Positions 1-8,914 of a stretch of 38,143 bases of DNA are shown here, in pieces. The notes beneath the pieces are model-generated. The model made no database searches. It saw only the letters and a list, made by a program, of their open reading frames with translations, and was not told where the DNA came from. Position 1 is the first letter of the stretch; the number at the start of each line of letters is the position of its first letter. The translations under genes and the position numbers were made by a program. Source of the stretch: Dysgonomonas sp. HGC4 (GTDB lineage: Bacteria > Bacteroidota > Bacteroidia > Bacteroidales > Dysgonomonadaceae); the NCBI RefSeq assembly GCF_001261715.1, contig NZ_CVRU01000029.1, forward strand, positions 1 through 38,143, written 5' to 3'.

Positions 1-103
1 ATAATATTTAAGATCGTAAAATTATTTATTTTTAGCAAAAATTCATTAGTAAGACCTGTAAGCTAGCAGAGTAAAAAAATTACGATATTGAATCTAAAAA
101 ATA

Positions 104-130
104 AGAGGAAGAGCATTCAGCTCTTCCTCT
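104..130 (-). terminator. Intrinsic terminator of the lactonase-fold lipoprotein gene
   Basis: An 11-bp perfect inverted repeat (AGAGGAAGAGC / GCTCTTCCTCT) with a 5-nt loop lies 30 bases past the stop codon. On the minus strand it is followed by TTATTTTTTAG, a good U-tract. This is a standard rho-independent terminator for the gene ending at 160. Confidence 0.8.
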
Positions 131-159
131 ATCAATTTTAAGAATTCATTCTCAACAAT

Positions 160-1329
160 TTATTCTATAGAGGCAAACTTTACACAAACTGGCATATCCA
201 GCTTTATATCGTGCCCTGTATCTTCTAATAATCCCGTATTCTCATCAATCTTAAAGACCTGAATAACATCATTGTCACGACAAGCTACTAATAACAATCT
301 ACCATTAGGTGTAATTGCAAAGTTGCGCGGATGAACTCCGGTTGTATGATATCCGACCTTTGTTAATTTACCATCTGCTTCATTTATTGAAAAGATTGCT
401 AAGCCATCATTTTTCAATCTATTAGAAGCATATAAGAACTTGCCATTAGGAGTTATACCAATATCACCACTACCTTTAGCATTAACTGTATCTGCTTTTA
501 TGGTTTGTATTTCCTTTAGATTACCATCATTATAATCGAAAGCAATTACATCCCCCGACAATTCTGTTATCACATATGCAAACTTATTGTTTGGATGAAA
601 CTTAAGATGACGAGGCCCTGATCCTCCTTTAACTGTAAATGCAGCAGGATTACCTACTGATAAGAAATTATCTCCTGATTCATTTACATTAAATTTATGG
701 ATCTTATCAGTTCCTAGATCATTTGCAAATAAGAATTTTCCATCAGGAGTAAACTGCACACAGTGAATATGTGACTGTTTCTGACGCTCAGTATCTGCTC
801 CTTTTCCTGCAAAACTAATAACCTGAGATGCTGTTTCTAAGCCACCTTTTTCGTTTACAGAAAAATACGTAAGACTACCCCCCGAATAATTAGCTGTTAC
901 AACATGTTTCCCTTCCGAGTCTATATTTATGTAACAAGGAGCACCTCCACCAGTTAATTGCTTATTGATAAAGGTAAGCTTACCATCTTGCTTATCAAAA
1001 GAAAAAGCATTAGCAGCAGATGTTTCAACACCATCATCTTCGGTTACCGAATAGACAAACTTCTCAGATGGACTCAAGACCAAATACGAGGGGTTATCAA
1101 CCTTTACTTCACTTATATATTTAGACGTTCCTGTTACAGTATCTAATTTATAGACATAAATACCTTTACTTTCGCCTGAAGTATATGTACCAACTAACAT
1201 ATACATTTCCGCATCACTTTTTTCAACTTGATCCATAGACTGATTTTCAGTATTATTGTTTGCATTTTTATTTCCGCATCCCATTATTAGAAACACAGAC
1301 GAAAATACTGCTACAACTTTCTTTAGCAT
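160..1329 (-). CDS. Lactonase-family beta-propeller lipoprotein (6-phosphogluconolactonase-like)
   Basis: A 389-residue protein of the seven-bladed propeller lactonase family (Pfam Lactonase, PF10282). It has the repeated blade motif PNGKFLYASNR and the family's C-terminal signature HPRNFAITPNGRLLLVA followed by VIQVFKID. The N-terminus is a lipoprotein signal: Lys-Lys, a hydrophobic core, then lipobox LIMGC with Cys18. I start at the ATG at 1329, because the longer frame to 1353 begins with TTG and adds eight residues before the signal peptide. Cytoplasmic relatives hydrolyse 6-phosphogluconolactone. Here the signal puts the protein outside the cytoplasm, so its substrate is probably a different lactone or sugar acid (inference). 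It stands alone, diverging from rpmE2, and has its own terminator. Family sure, substrate unknown. Confidence 0.85.
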   Translation of the reverse strand: MLKKVVAVFSSVFLIMGCGNKNANNNTENQSMDQVEKSDAEMYMLVGTYTSGESKGIYVYKLDTVTGTSKYISEVKVDNPSYLVLSPSEKFVYSVTEDDGVETSAANAFSFDKQDGKLTFINKQLTGGGAPCYINIDSEGKHVVTANYSGGSLTYFSVNEKGGLETASQVISFAGKGADTERQKQSHIHCVQFTPDGKFLFANDLGTDKIHKFNVNESGDNFLSVGNPAAFTVKGGSGPRHLKFHPNNKFAYVITELSGDVIAFDYNDGNLKEIQTIKADTVNAKGSGDIGITPNGKFLYASNRLKNDGLAIFSINEADGKLTKVGYHTTGVHPRNFAITPNGRLLLVACRDNDVIQVFKIDENTGLLEDTGHDIKLDMPVCVKFASIE

Positions 1330-1513
1330 AGTTTTATATATTTGTTTATACAATTAAATTCGAGCACCTTTCTTAAAGAACATACAAAGGCTATAACCTT
1401 AATTTTGAACCCTAAAAATAGAATAAACAAATTTAATGAATAAAAATATGTGACCAACTCCTTTTTAATAAGAAAATTCGATCAGTAATATTTTTTTATT
1501 CTTTAAAAAAGTC

Positions 1514-1521
1514 TATCTTTG
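1514..1521 (+). promoter_or_regulatory. rpmE2 promoter, -7 box TATCTTTG
   Basis: TATCTTTG matches the Bacteroidota -7 consensus TAnnTTTG exactly and lies 42 bases before the rpmE2 ATG. No clear -33 TTG is visible; that region is a T-run around 1490-1498. This implies a leader of roughly 35 bases. Confidence 0.55.
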
Positions 1522-1563
1522 CAGACCGAAAAGAGAACAATTAAAAAAATAATAATATAAGCA

Positions 1564-1824
1564 ATGAAAAAAGGAATTCATCCAGAAAACTACCGTCCAG
1601 TTGTTTTCAAAGATATGTCAAACGATGAAATCATAATTTCTCGTTCAACAATCAATGCAAAAGAAACCATTGAAGTAGACGGAGTTACTTATCCTCTAAT
1701 CAAATTAGAGATCACTAGTTCTTCCCACCCTTTCTACACAGGAAAACAAAAACTTGTGGATACTGCAGGACGTGTTGATAAGTTCATGAATCGTTACGCA
1801 AAACGCACACAAGTTAAAAAGTAA
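1564..1824 (+). CDS. rpmE2: 50S ribosomal protein L31 type B
   Basis: An 86-residue protein starting [15 protein letters not shown] and ending in the conserved [20 protein letters not shown] segment of bacterial L31. It has no CxxC zinc ligands and is longer than the roughly 70-residue zinc form, so it is the zinc-independent type B (C-minus) paralogue. It is a component of the large ribosomal subunit at the subunit interface. Single gene with its own TAnnTTTG promoter and a strong terminator; it diverges from the lactonase lipoprotein. In many bacteria L31 type B replaces the zinc form in zinc limitation. Whether a second L31 exists in this genome cannot be seen here. Confidence 0.97.
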   Translation: MKKGIHPENYRPVVFKDMSNDEIIISRSTINAKETIEVDGVTYPLIKLEITSSSHPFYTGKQKLVDTAGRVDKFMNRYAKRTQVKK

Positions 1825-1850
1825 TTTTACTTGTAGATAATGATACATTA

Positions 1851-1885
1851 AAGCATTCCGAATTTTCGGAGTGCTTTTTTATTTT
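1851..1885 (+). terminator. Intrinsic terminator of rpmE2
   Basis: Stem AAGCATTCCG / CGGAGTGCTT (one G-U pair) followed by a T-rich tract on the plus strand, 27 bases after the rpmE2 stop. The rest of the gap to 2123 is AT-rich and holds nothing else I can support. Confidence 0.8.
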
Positions 1886-2123
1886 CATCAAAAACTAGTA
1901 CGTATCAATAATAGAGAAACAAATAGTATAGTATTTCATTTCAACTTGCAGGAAACGAGTAACAATAGAATGTATTACACGAACTTTTTTTTCTAACAAT
2001 CTTATATAGTCATATCTGAGATCTTTCCTCCATAAACAAACAAGAGAAATCACCGCACATACTTTCTATTTGTAGAGAATCTACTAAATTAAAAGAGTAT
2101 TTTAAATATTATATAAAATAGGA

Positions 2124-3128
2124 TTAGCCTTTTAGCCAAGAATCGAGCTCCTCGAAGGATGAGAGAGCTTCTGTTTGATTATTCCGAACTACTGATATCT
2201 GAGTAGGTGATAACAATTTTAATGAAAGTTCGCTTGTAGGATTATCTGTCAGACAATACCCCTTTCTTGATAAAAAATTCTTTGTCCAATAATACAGTTC
2301 CCCTTGGGCGTCTAAATAGATTGATTGATTGATAGTTTGATCAGAAATAAATCGTCCCGTTTGTTGATCAAAAATAATGGTACTATTTCCAATATAATCA
2401 TTTATGGCATTAGATAATACTATATCTTCCGTCACCCCACATTTCAAACCCTTATCCCTTGCCAACAGCCACAAACGGTCTGCCAGAGTAAGAGCCAGCT
2501 CTATATCATGAGTTGATAATAAAATAGTCTTGTTTTGTTTTATTGCTATCAGATGCAACAAGTTCATAATCTCAATTCGGTTAACTATATCAAGAAAGGC
2601 AGTAGGCTCGTCTAATATAATAATAGGACACTCTTGCGCTAAAGCTTTTGCTATCATAACCTTTTGACGCTCCCCATCTGATAATTCAGCAACGTATGAA
2701 TCCTTTTTATGTAGAATACAAACATCATTCATTGCTTTTTCTACAATCTGATGATCCTCTTTAGTTAATCGTCCGAAGAAGCCTGTATAAGGGTACCTAC
2801 CTAGTGCAACAAGTTCTGAAACAGTTAATCCCCCAACAACAGTTTTATCCGTCAATACAAGCCCTAACAATGTAGATAACTGCTGTTCTGAATACTTTGA
2901 GATAGCTTTATTCTGTAAATTAACTTCACCTCTCAATGAGGGTTGAAGCCCCGTAAGCGTACGCAATAATGTTGACTTACCAGCTCCATTAGAACCCAAT
3001 AAACAGGTTAACTCTCCTGCATAAAGATTGAATGACATATCTTCATACAATACAGACGTATTCCTGTTACGAGATTTAGGATACCCGATACTAAGATTTT
3101 GAGCTGATATAATAGGTTCTTTATTCAC
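2124..3128 (-). CDS. btuD: ABC transporter ATP-binding protein, cobalamin import
   Basis: A 334-residue ATPase of the FecE/BtuD type that would power the BtuC permease. Walker A GSNGAGKST is at 45-53, the signature is LSDGE at 149-153 (instead of LSGGQ), Walker B is IIILDEPT at 169-176 and the H-loop His is at 207. The usual Q-loop glutamine is not obvious; the matching segment reads LVLTDKT. After about residue 245 there is an extension of some 85 residues that typical 250-260-residue BtuD/FecE proteins lack; its function is unknown to me. The start codon is GTG. It is last in the riboswitch-controlled operon, 126 bp after btuC. The B12 assignment rests on operon context, since the family also includes haem and siderophore importers. 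Confidence 0.88.
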   Translation of the reverse strand: MNKEPIISAQNLSIGYPKSRNRNTSVLYEDMSFNLYAGELTCLLGSNGAGKSTLLRTLTGLQPSLRGEVNLQNKAISKYSEQQLSTLLGLVLTDKTVVGGLTVSELVALGRYPYTGFFGRLTKEDHQIVEKAMNDVCILHKKDSYVAELSDGERQKVMIAKALAQECPIIILDEPTAFLDIVNRIEIMNLLHLIAIKQNKTILLSTHDIELALTLADRLWLLARDKGLKCGVTEDIVLSNAINDYIGNSTIIFDQQTGRFISDQTINQSIYLDAQGELYYWTKNFLSRKGYCLTDNPTSELSLKLLSPTQISVVRNNQTEALSSFEELDSWLKG

Positions 3129-3254
3129 AGATATATTTACTTCAAATTATATTTTTTGCTTACTAGCTAGTAGCTATTTAAATAAATGAAAGTATCTAAT
3201 TATAACAGACTATCACTGTTGGGCTTACTAAAGCAACAAAAAAAGTCTGAAACC

Positions 3255-4298
3255 TTAATTGAAATACTGAATTTTCTTTTGATTTACAATAACATATATA
3301 ATTACAGGAGCTCCAAAAATAGGAGTAATTGCGTTCAATGGAATTAATCCTGCTGAACCTGGAATTACACTAATCAGATTACATAGCAAAGCCATAAATG
3401 TCCCTATAAGAATAGTCACGGGTAATAACGATTTATGATTGGATGTTCCCAGCATAAGCCGAGCGATATGAGGTACAGCCAGCCCTATAAAAGAGATAGG
3501 ACCACAATAAGCAGTAGTTACAGCAGTCAATATACCAGCACATAGTAATAAGAGAAAGCGTACTTTCTTTATATTAACCCCCAAATTAGCAGCATATCTA
3601 TCACCTAGCAACAAAGCATTTAGCGGCTTCACCAATACTACAGCTAATATTAATCCGATTGATACCGTTATACAATAAAAGGGAAGTTGTTCCATAGATA
3701 CTCCTGAGAAATCCCCCATCCCCCAGATCATATATGAGAATACCTGCTCACTCGTACTCCAGTATTTTAGTAAAGAAATAACCGAAGATGTTAGGTAGCC
3801 AACCATGATACCAATGATTAACAACATTATATTATTCTTTACGATGGAAGCAAAACCAATAATAATAAGCAGGATAAGAGCTGCACCCACAAATGCACCT
3901 GCAACAACAGTCATCGATATAGAAAGATCAAAGCCTACATTATTACCTATTATACCACCAAACAGAAGTATAACAATAGCAACACCAAGCCCTGCACCTG
4001 CACTGATACCCAGAATACCTGCATCGGCTAGAGGGTTACGAAATGCAGTTTGTAGCAATAAACCTGCAACAGCTATTCCTCCTCCTGTAAATAAAGCCGT
4101 TATAGCCTGAGGCAGCCGCACTTCGAGAATAATATGTTCCCAAGATTTTTTTACAGCTTCACCACCTGTCAAAATATCAATAATTGCCTGAAATGGAATC
4201 TTTACAGATCCTACAAACAGATTTGCAAAGAATACAATGACAATCGCAACTATAAGTAGCAGTATATAACTTACGAAATGGTTATTTTTCAATTTCAA
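3255..4298 (-). CDS. btuC: FecCD-family permease, cobalamin import
   Basis: A 347-residue polytopic inner-membrane protein of the FecCD/BtuC family (PF01032), the usual length for the family. Hallmarks are DAGILGISAGAGLGVA near residue 92 and YCGPISFIGLAVPHIARL near residue 265, which in relatives lie by the translocation path and the coupling helices. About nine to ten hydrophobic segments are visible. It would form the B12 channel with BtuD and receive substrate from BtuF. The start appears to be TTG at 4298, as no in-frame ATG lies near the N-terminus. A 162-bp gap separates it from btuF and contains a possible internal promoter. It is one of five genes in the cobalamin operon. Confidence 0.9.
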   Translation of the reverse strand: MKLKNNHFVSYILLLIVAIVIVFFANLFVGSVKIPFQAIIDILTGGEAVKKSWEHIILEVRLPQAITALFTGGGIAVAGLLLQTAFRNPLADAGILGISAGAGLGVAIVILLFGGIIGNNVGFDLSISMTVVAGAFVGAALILLIIIGFASIVKNNIMLLIIGIMVGYLTSSVISLLKYWSTSEQVFSYMIWGMGDFSGVSMEQLPFYCITVSIGLILAVVLVKPLNALLLGDRYAANLGVNIKKVRFLLLLCAGILTAVTTAYCGPISFIGLAVPHIARLMLGTSNHKSLLPVTILIGTFMALLCNLISVIPGSAGLIPLNAITPIFGAPVIIYVIVNQKKIQYFN

Positions 4299-4343
4299 CA
4301 GTTCTATTTATATCCAAAGGTAAATCAAAACCTTTTGCTTAAA

Positions 4344-4351
4344 CAAATATA
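4344..4351 (-). promoter_or_regulatory. Possible internal promoter before btuC
   Basis: TATATTTG on the minus strand matches TAnnTTTG exactly. It lies 46 bases upstream of the btuC start in an unusually long (162 bp) intra-operon gap. There is no good -33 TTG, and the 8-mer can occur by chance in AT-rich DNA. Confidence 0.25.
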
Positions 4352-4460
4352 GTAATACTCTTTTAAAGTAAAGTCTTAGACCTACCTATTGTCGACCTAA
4401 GGAAAACAACCAATCATTATGATTTCTCGAAGAAGACATCTAACACTTACACTTACAAAT

Positions 4461-5591
4461 TCACTCTTTCATCTTACTATAATAGCGAGGAGTGTAGTCC
4501 GGAAAAAGATCCGGATGGAAAATATACGCAAAGTCTTGTAAGATATAATCAGGATGTATTGGAAGATCCTCATAATAAGATTTCTCTGCCGCATTACACC
4601 CGTAAATATTACGATTCTTAAATGCTGAGAAGTACGAATATGGCTTGTATTCTTTTTCTAACGAAGTATACGTTAAATCAGTCGGATGATTATACTTTAT
4701 CAGCCAAAATTGAGCATCTCCTGCTTTATCCAAAATCTCCTCGAAAGCTAAAGGCGTTGAAGCAACTTTATCGTTATCCGACCATACATAGTTAGCCCCT
4801 GCATCACTTAACATTCTCGATATGAAACTGCCTCCTCCTGATATATACCATACATTACCATACATTAAATCAATAAATACAGACGGCTTTTCTTTAACCG
4901 ATACCATCTTTTCTTTAATTGTATTGTAATTATTCACCGTTATATTGAACAGAGAGTCAGCTTGCGATTCGTTATCAAAAAATAAAGAGTAGAATCTAAT
5001 CCATTCAGCACGCCCCAATGGCAAAGGCTCCATATAATCGGGGGTTTCTATTACAGGTATACCTGCTTTATCAATACTCCCATAGGTACGCCCTTGTATT
5101 GGTGTAGCGAAAATAGCTTCGGGATCAACATCTACTATTTTCTCGATTATTGGATTTGCAGCCTGACCTAAATCGGCGATAGTTCCATTTTTTACACCTT
5201 CTTGAATATAGTCAATATCAATATAACTTGGCTCACAAACACCTTTTACGGTAGCTAGAACACCTAATTCGTTAAGTGTTGCACAATGAATTGTTGAATA
5301 AGCAACTATGCTTTTCAATGGAGTTCTTATAAGTGTACCCTTAGGTAAGTTAGCAGGCAAGCTTTTGGTTTTATCTACCAAAATATATCGTTGCAAAATT
5401 TTTGTAGAATCCCAAGGATCTACAACTGTTACCTCTTTATAATCAGCATATTTTTTCACAGTAAAACCTTTGGCATATTGTACTGTATAAACTGTATCTA
5501 CAACATTCCCCTCAACCTCAGCCGATTGTTTATTTCCTGAACAAGAAGTGATAAGAAATACCAGAAGTAAAAACAAATAATTTTTTCTCAT
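4461..5591 (-). CDS. btuF: Periplasmic cobalamin-binding lipoprotein of the ABC importer
   Basis: A 376-residue lipoprotein: the N-terminal hydrophobic run ends in lipobox LITSC, with Cys17. It then has a periplasmic-binding-protein fold of the BtuF/FepB class (PF01497). The domain starts near residue 95 with the typical AYSTIHCATLNELGVL segment, and a later stretch with a conserved IYGCNAAEK faces the ligand lobe in relatives. It would hand cobalamin from the outer-membrane receptor to BtuCD. The residues after Cys17 (SGNKQSAEVEG) are not an acidic cluster, unlike the BtuG-like protein just upstream, which suggests retention on the periplasmic side. It follows the BtuG-like gene by 66 bp, with a strong hairpin between them. 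B12 specificity comes from the operon. Confidence 0.88.
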   Translation of the reverse strand: MRKNYLFLLLVFLITSCSGNKQSAEVEGNVVDTVYTVQYAKGFTVKKYADYKEVTVVDPWDSTKILQRYILVDKTKSLPANLPKGTLIRTPLKSIVAYSTIHCATLNELGVLATVKGVCEPSYIDIDYIQEGVKNGTIADLGQAANPIIEKIVDVDPEAIFATPIQGRTYGSIDKAGIPVIETPDYMEPLPLGRAEWIRFYSLFFDNESQADSLFNITVNNYNTIKEKMVSVKEKPSVFIDLMYGNVWYISGGGSFISRMLSDAGANYVWSDNDKVASTPLAFEEILDKAGDAQFWLIKYNHPTDLTYTSLEKEYKPYSYFSAFKNRNIYGCNAAEKSYYEDLPIHPDYILQDFAYIFHPDLFPDYTPRYYSKMKE

Positions 5592-5608
5592 TACCTTTAA
5601 AGTAAATT

Positions 5609-5637
5609 AAGGTCGTTATATATTCTATAACGACCTT
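5609..5637 (-). other. 12-bp perfect hairpin between btuG-like gene and btuF
   Basis: Arms AAGGTCGTTATA and TATAACGACCTT are perfectly complementary around a 5-nt loop. The hairpin sits in the 66-bp gap between the BtuG-like gene and btuF. The minus-strand sequence after it is AATTTACTTT, not a proper U-tract. It is more likely a partial terminator or an mRNA processing or stability element that sets the ratio of outer-membrane to ABC components (inference). Confidence 0.6.
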
Positions 5638-5657
5638 TTGTATTTAACACAATACTC

Positions 5658-6749
5658 TTATTTAATAAAAAAGGCACCAGCAGGATTAAGACCACCTGTG
5701 TTGAAATGGCTAACTAATTTACCTGTGGTCGAAATTATGTACATTTCAGCATTAGTTCTATAATCAGAAGTTCCGATATAGATTTCTTTTGTTGCAGGAT
5801 CAAAATCCAAAGTAGATGGACTCGCTGAGAATTTAACATCACTGTTTACAAAGCTTCCATCCACATATTTTTGATCATAAATATGATATACTTTATAATC
5901 TACTGTTGGAGCTCCGTATTGGGCATAAATAGTATATAATCTATCTCCAGTTGGGTTGATTTTCATCAACGTTGAGTTTCCTAACGAATCAACCGAATAA
6001 TTAGGATTAATGCGTTGAAGAGTATTAGGTACATCACCATAATTACCCATAGAGATAACATATACATTTCCTCTTCTGTCAATCTCAAGTGTAGTAGGGT
6101 TTAAAACAACCTCAATATCTTTAACCTTCGAAAAAGTAGCAATATCGATAACTGATACAGTTTTATCATAATTAGGATAGTTCATTCCTCCCGAATTTGC
6201 TACATAAATTTTATTATTGGCAATCTTTAGATTTTCCGGATTATTACCAACTTTAACCTGAGTTGCATCTACCAATAATGTTTTACGTTCAATACGAGCA
6301 ACATAACCATCGAAATAAGTAACATATACATACTTGTTATCAGAAGCAAAATTTCTTGGTTTTTGAGCCTTACCATCTCTTTCCGAAACAATCTTTTTTA
6401 CTAATTTACCTTGTATATTGGTCACATAAATAAGCCCCGAACCATACATTGCAATATAAATAGAATCTCCAGAAACAATAAGATCTTGTGCAGTATCGCC
6501 CAATTCAAGACCATTGTTTAATGACTGGAATACTGTTGGATTACATTTTTTTGTCTCTTTATCATAAAATGCTAGAGACGCATTATTAGAGCCTTGATTA
6601 CCGCTATTCAAAATAAATGCACCCTGAGTAGAAGATAAAGGTGGAGTCCACACATCATAATCAACTTCATCATCACTAGAACAAGAAGCAAGAAACAATG
6701 TAGACAATGTTAGAAGCATGCTTCTAAACAAAAGATTTTTATAATTCAT
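5658..6749 (-). CDS. btuG: BtuG-like surface lipoprotein, beta-propeller, cobalamin capture
   Basis: A 363-residue lipoprotein (lipobox FLASC, Cys23) followed by SSDDEVDYD. That acidic stretch resembles the lipoprotein export signal used by Bacteroidota for surface display. The rest is a YncE/DUF5074-type propeller with repeated blade motifs such as NKIYVANSG, GNVYVISMG and KEIYIGTSD. In Bacteroides, BtuG proteins of this fold bind B12 very tightly at the surface and form a lid on BtuB. The position here, 41 bp after a BtuB-like receptor and under a cobalamin riboswitch, fits that role exactly. The start is the ATG at 6749. Fold and location are firm; B12 binding is inferred from context. Confidence 0.85.
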   Translation of the reverse strand: MNYKNLLFRSMLLTLSTLFLASCSSDDEVDYDVWTPPLSSTQGAFILNSGNQGSNNASLAFYDKETKKCNPTVFQSLNNGLELGDTAQDLIVSGDSIYIAMYGSGLIYVTNIQGKLVKKIVSERDGKAQKPRNFASDNKYVYVTYFDGYVARIERKTLLVDATQVKVGNNPENLKIANNKIYVANSGGMNYPNYDKTVSVIDIATFSKVKDIEVVLNPTTLEIDRRGNVYVISMGNYGDVPNTLQRINPNYSVDSLGNSTLMKINPTGDRLYTIYAQYGAPTVDYKVYHIYDQKYVDGSFVNSDVKFSASPSTLDFDPATKEIYIGTSDYRTNAEMYIISTTGKLVSHFNTGGLNPAGAFFIK

Positions 6750-6790
6750 AATTATATATTTAGTTTAAAATGAGTACTCTCTAATAATTT

Positions 6791-8767
6791 TTATAATGTA
6801 AATGCCGCCAATATTCTAAAAGACCTACCCGGCATAGGATATCCCTGTATTATTTCATAATTTTTATTTGACAGATTCAGTGCTTCAGCCTGTAACCTTA
6901 GCTTGGTCTGCTTTAATAAAAAAGTCTTATTTACTGATACCGAATGATCGCTATAAGCATCTATTCGCGTTGATTTTGTATGATCCAGTTTAGAATAGAC
7001 CTTACCACTGGCAACAAAACTATAAGTAATATTTACCCAAGGATTTTCGAAACTTATCGACCCCGACCCACTATGCTCGGGTGTATAAGGAATTTGCTTT
7101 TTAGTATCATCATTTTCACTCGATTGATAACTATATGCACCAATAGCTATTAACTTTAATGAAGATGACAGGTCAATCTCCGATGTTGTAGAAACATCAA
7201 CCCCATATATAGTTACATTATCGAGATTCGTCATTTTCAGAACCTGAGGAGCTGCCGCAAATATTACAATCTTATCTCTTACTTTATTTAAATAGGCATC
7301 AACCGAAATATTAAGCAAACTATACTTTTCGCTCACAGATCGATAAAATGTACTTCCTATATTATATTGTTTTGAAATCTCAGGACGTAATGCTGTATTT
7401 CCCATACGGAAATAATACATTTCATTAAATGTTGGGGCACGGTATATATCCTTATAAGAAGCTCTGAATCTCAAACCTATGTCAAAAGGATTATACAATA
7501 GACTGAATGCCGGCGACAATCGCGTTTTATCTTTAGGGCGGTCTCCCTGCTTCACGTTCTCGCCAATGTATGTTCCTAATATACCGGCAGTAGCAGTCAA
7601 TCGGTTGGTTTTAACCTGTGCATTCAAAGCCGTTAATGAAGTTCCTCGCGATGGATATTGTTGTTTTACAAAATTGGAGGTTAGTTTATTATAAGCATAG
7701 TCTTGCGCCAATGATACAGAAAAAATATCAGTAGGCTGATACAATGCCGATGCAGAACCATAGTATTCAACCTGAGTATATTTATCAATAATAAATCCGT
7801 TATCATATATAGCATCAACATCCAAATATTTACTATACAATCTGGAATACTTTCCTAATCCTTGTAGCGAAAATTTCGAGTTGATTTTTTTCTCGTAATT
7901 TACTTGTGTAAAGAAATCTTTATTCCACAGTCTTTCATTGGCTTCTATATTACCAGATATCACAGCTCCGGGAATTCCTCTTTTCGAATCAAGATAGAAT
8001 GCTTTCAGTTGAAGCGTCCCACCACTTTTCAGATCACCGTATACATTTAATTCGCCTTGCCAGATATCAACATCTGAGTTATTCCGATTACGACGTTCTG
8101 TTTTTTCTCCAGTGTTAAACTTAAAAGGATAATTTCCATCAGCTCTTTGCCAACTTCCATTAAATGTAGTAGCCCATGCGGACGATATTTTGTAAGATTG
8201 AACGATTGCCGGACTAAACATACCCCATGATCCTCCATGAAGAAGAACCTGCCCTTTATACTTTTTATCCCCAAATTGAGGTTTTGCCGTTTTAATATTC
8301 AGAGTTCCCGCAGAAGCAAAAGCCTTTGCCGATTGAAATATATCGTCAGCCTGTCCAATATTGAGTGATATAAAAGATATATTTTCAAAAGAGAAACGCC
8401 CTATATCAGTTGCCCCTGATTGAGAATTGCTAAAAGCTATTCCGTCATATAATACAGCAGTATGCTGATCACCTAAACCCCTTACTGAAACAGTTTTCAA
8501 ACCACCTATTCCACCATAATCCTTCACCATTACTCCCGCAAATCGTCTTACAGCATCAGAGATTGATTGCACACCAATACGCTCTAAATCGGCAAAAGTC
8601 ATAACTTGAAGAGGCGAGGCAGCACGCGAAACCGAAGGTAATACCTGTGCAGTTACAGTTACCTCATTGATATGCTGAATTTTTATGGAATCTTTATTCT
8701 GAGCATCTACTTCGAAGAAGCAGAACTGAGAAATAAGAAATATAAGGAGAAAACAAGAATACTTCAT
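6791..8767 (-). CDS. btuB: TonB-dependent outer-membrane cobalamin receptor
   Basis: A 658-residue TonB-dependent receptor, close to the length of E. coli BtuB (about 600). It has a signal peptide of about 22 residues and a TonB box-like INEVTVTA at 33-40. A plug domain runs to about residue 150, with SISDAVRRFAGVMVKDYGG and TVSVRGLGDQHTAVLYDG as its typical segments. A 22-strand-type barrel with many alternating aromatic/polar strands follows, ending in FRILAAFTL. It lacks the N-terminal carboxypeptidase-like domain of SusC proteins, so it belongs to the BtuB/FepA class. It is the first gene after the riboswitch, about 148 bases downstream, and is followed 41 bp later by the BtuG-like partner. 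The riboswitch makes cobalamin the most likely cargo. Confidence 0.93.
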   Translation of the reverse strand: MKYSCFLLIFLISQFCFFEVDAQNKDSIKIQHINEVTVTAQVLPSVSRAASPLQVMTFADLERIGVQSISDAVRRFAGVMVKDYGGIGGLKTVSVRGLGDQHTAVLYDGIAFSNSQSGATDIGRFSFENISFISLNIGQADDIFQSAKAFASAGTLNIKTAKPQFGDKKYKGQVLLHGGSWGMFSPAIVQSYKISSAWATTFNGSWQRADGNYPFKFNTGEKTERRNRNNSDVDIWQGELNVYGDLKSGGTLQLKAFYLDSKRGIPGAVISGNIEANERLWNKDFFTQVNYEKKINSKFSLQGLGKYSRLYSKYLDVDAIYDNGFIIDKYTQVEYYGSASALYQPTDIFSVSLAQDYAYNKLTSNFVKQQYPSRGTSLTALNAQVKTNRLTATAGILGTYIGENVKQGDRPKDKTRLSPAFSLLYNPFDIGLRFRASYKDIYRAPTFNEMYYFRMGNTALRPEISKQYNIGSTFYRSVSEKYSLLNISVDAYLNKVRDKIVIFAAAPQVLKMTNLDNVTIYGVDVSTTSEIDLSSSLKLIAIGAYSYQSSENDDTKKQIPYTPEHSGSGSISFENPWVNITYSFVASGKVYSKLDHTKSTRIDAYSDHSVSVNKTFLLKQTKLRLQAEALNLSNKNYEIIQGYPMPGRSFRILAAFTL

Positions 8768-8876
8768 ATACTGAAAGCCTATAAATCAATAATAGATTTA
8801 GCTTTCGGACAAAATATTGTGAAGAAATTACATTGGAAATATTCTAAAGAAGAATGAATCGACAGTTTTTGATCTT

Positions 8877-8898
8877 CAGCTCTATTTCTCGAAAGCTG
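8877..8898 (-). promoter_or_regulatory. Possible expression-platform hairpin of the cobalamin riboswitch
   Basis: Downstream of the aptamer, the minus strand can form a 7-bp stem (CAGCTTT / AGAGCTG, one wobble pair) with an 8-nt loop. There is no U-tract after it, so translational control or refolding against the aptamer is more likely than a simple terminator. This is by-eye folding only. Confidence 0.3.
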
Positions 8899-8914
8899 TT
8901 TAGTATCACTTTTT

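Noticed and set aside
2072-2084. Small GTAGA-GAA-TCTAC hairpin downstream of btuD
   Set aside because: Only five base pairs with a three-base loop and no U-tract; not convincing as the operon terminator.
3161-3172. TACTAGCTAGTA palindrome between btuC and btuD
   Set aside because: A perfect 12-bp dyad, but in a short AT-rich intra-operon gap with no promoter and no second copy; chance cannot be excluded.
8672-8857. 61-residue plus-strand frame across the start of btuB
   Set aside because: It is antisense to the btuB signal peptide and leader, with no family resemblance; it is explained by the btuB gene and riboswitch leader.
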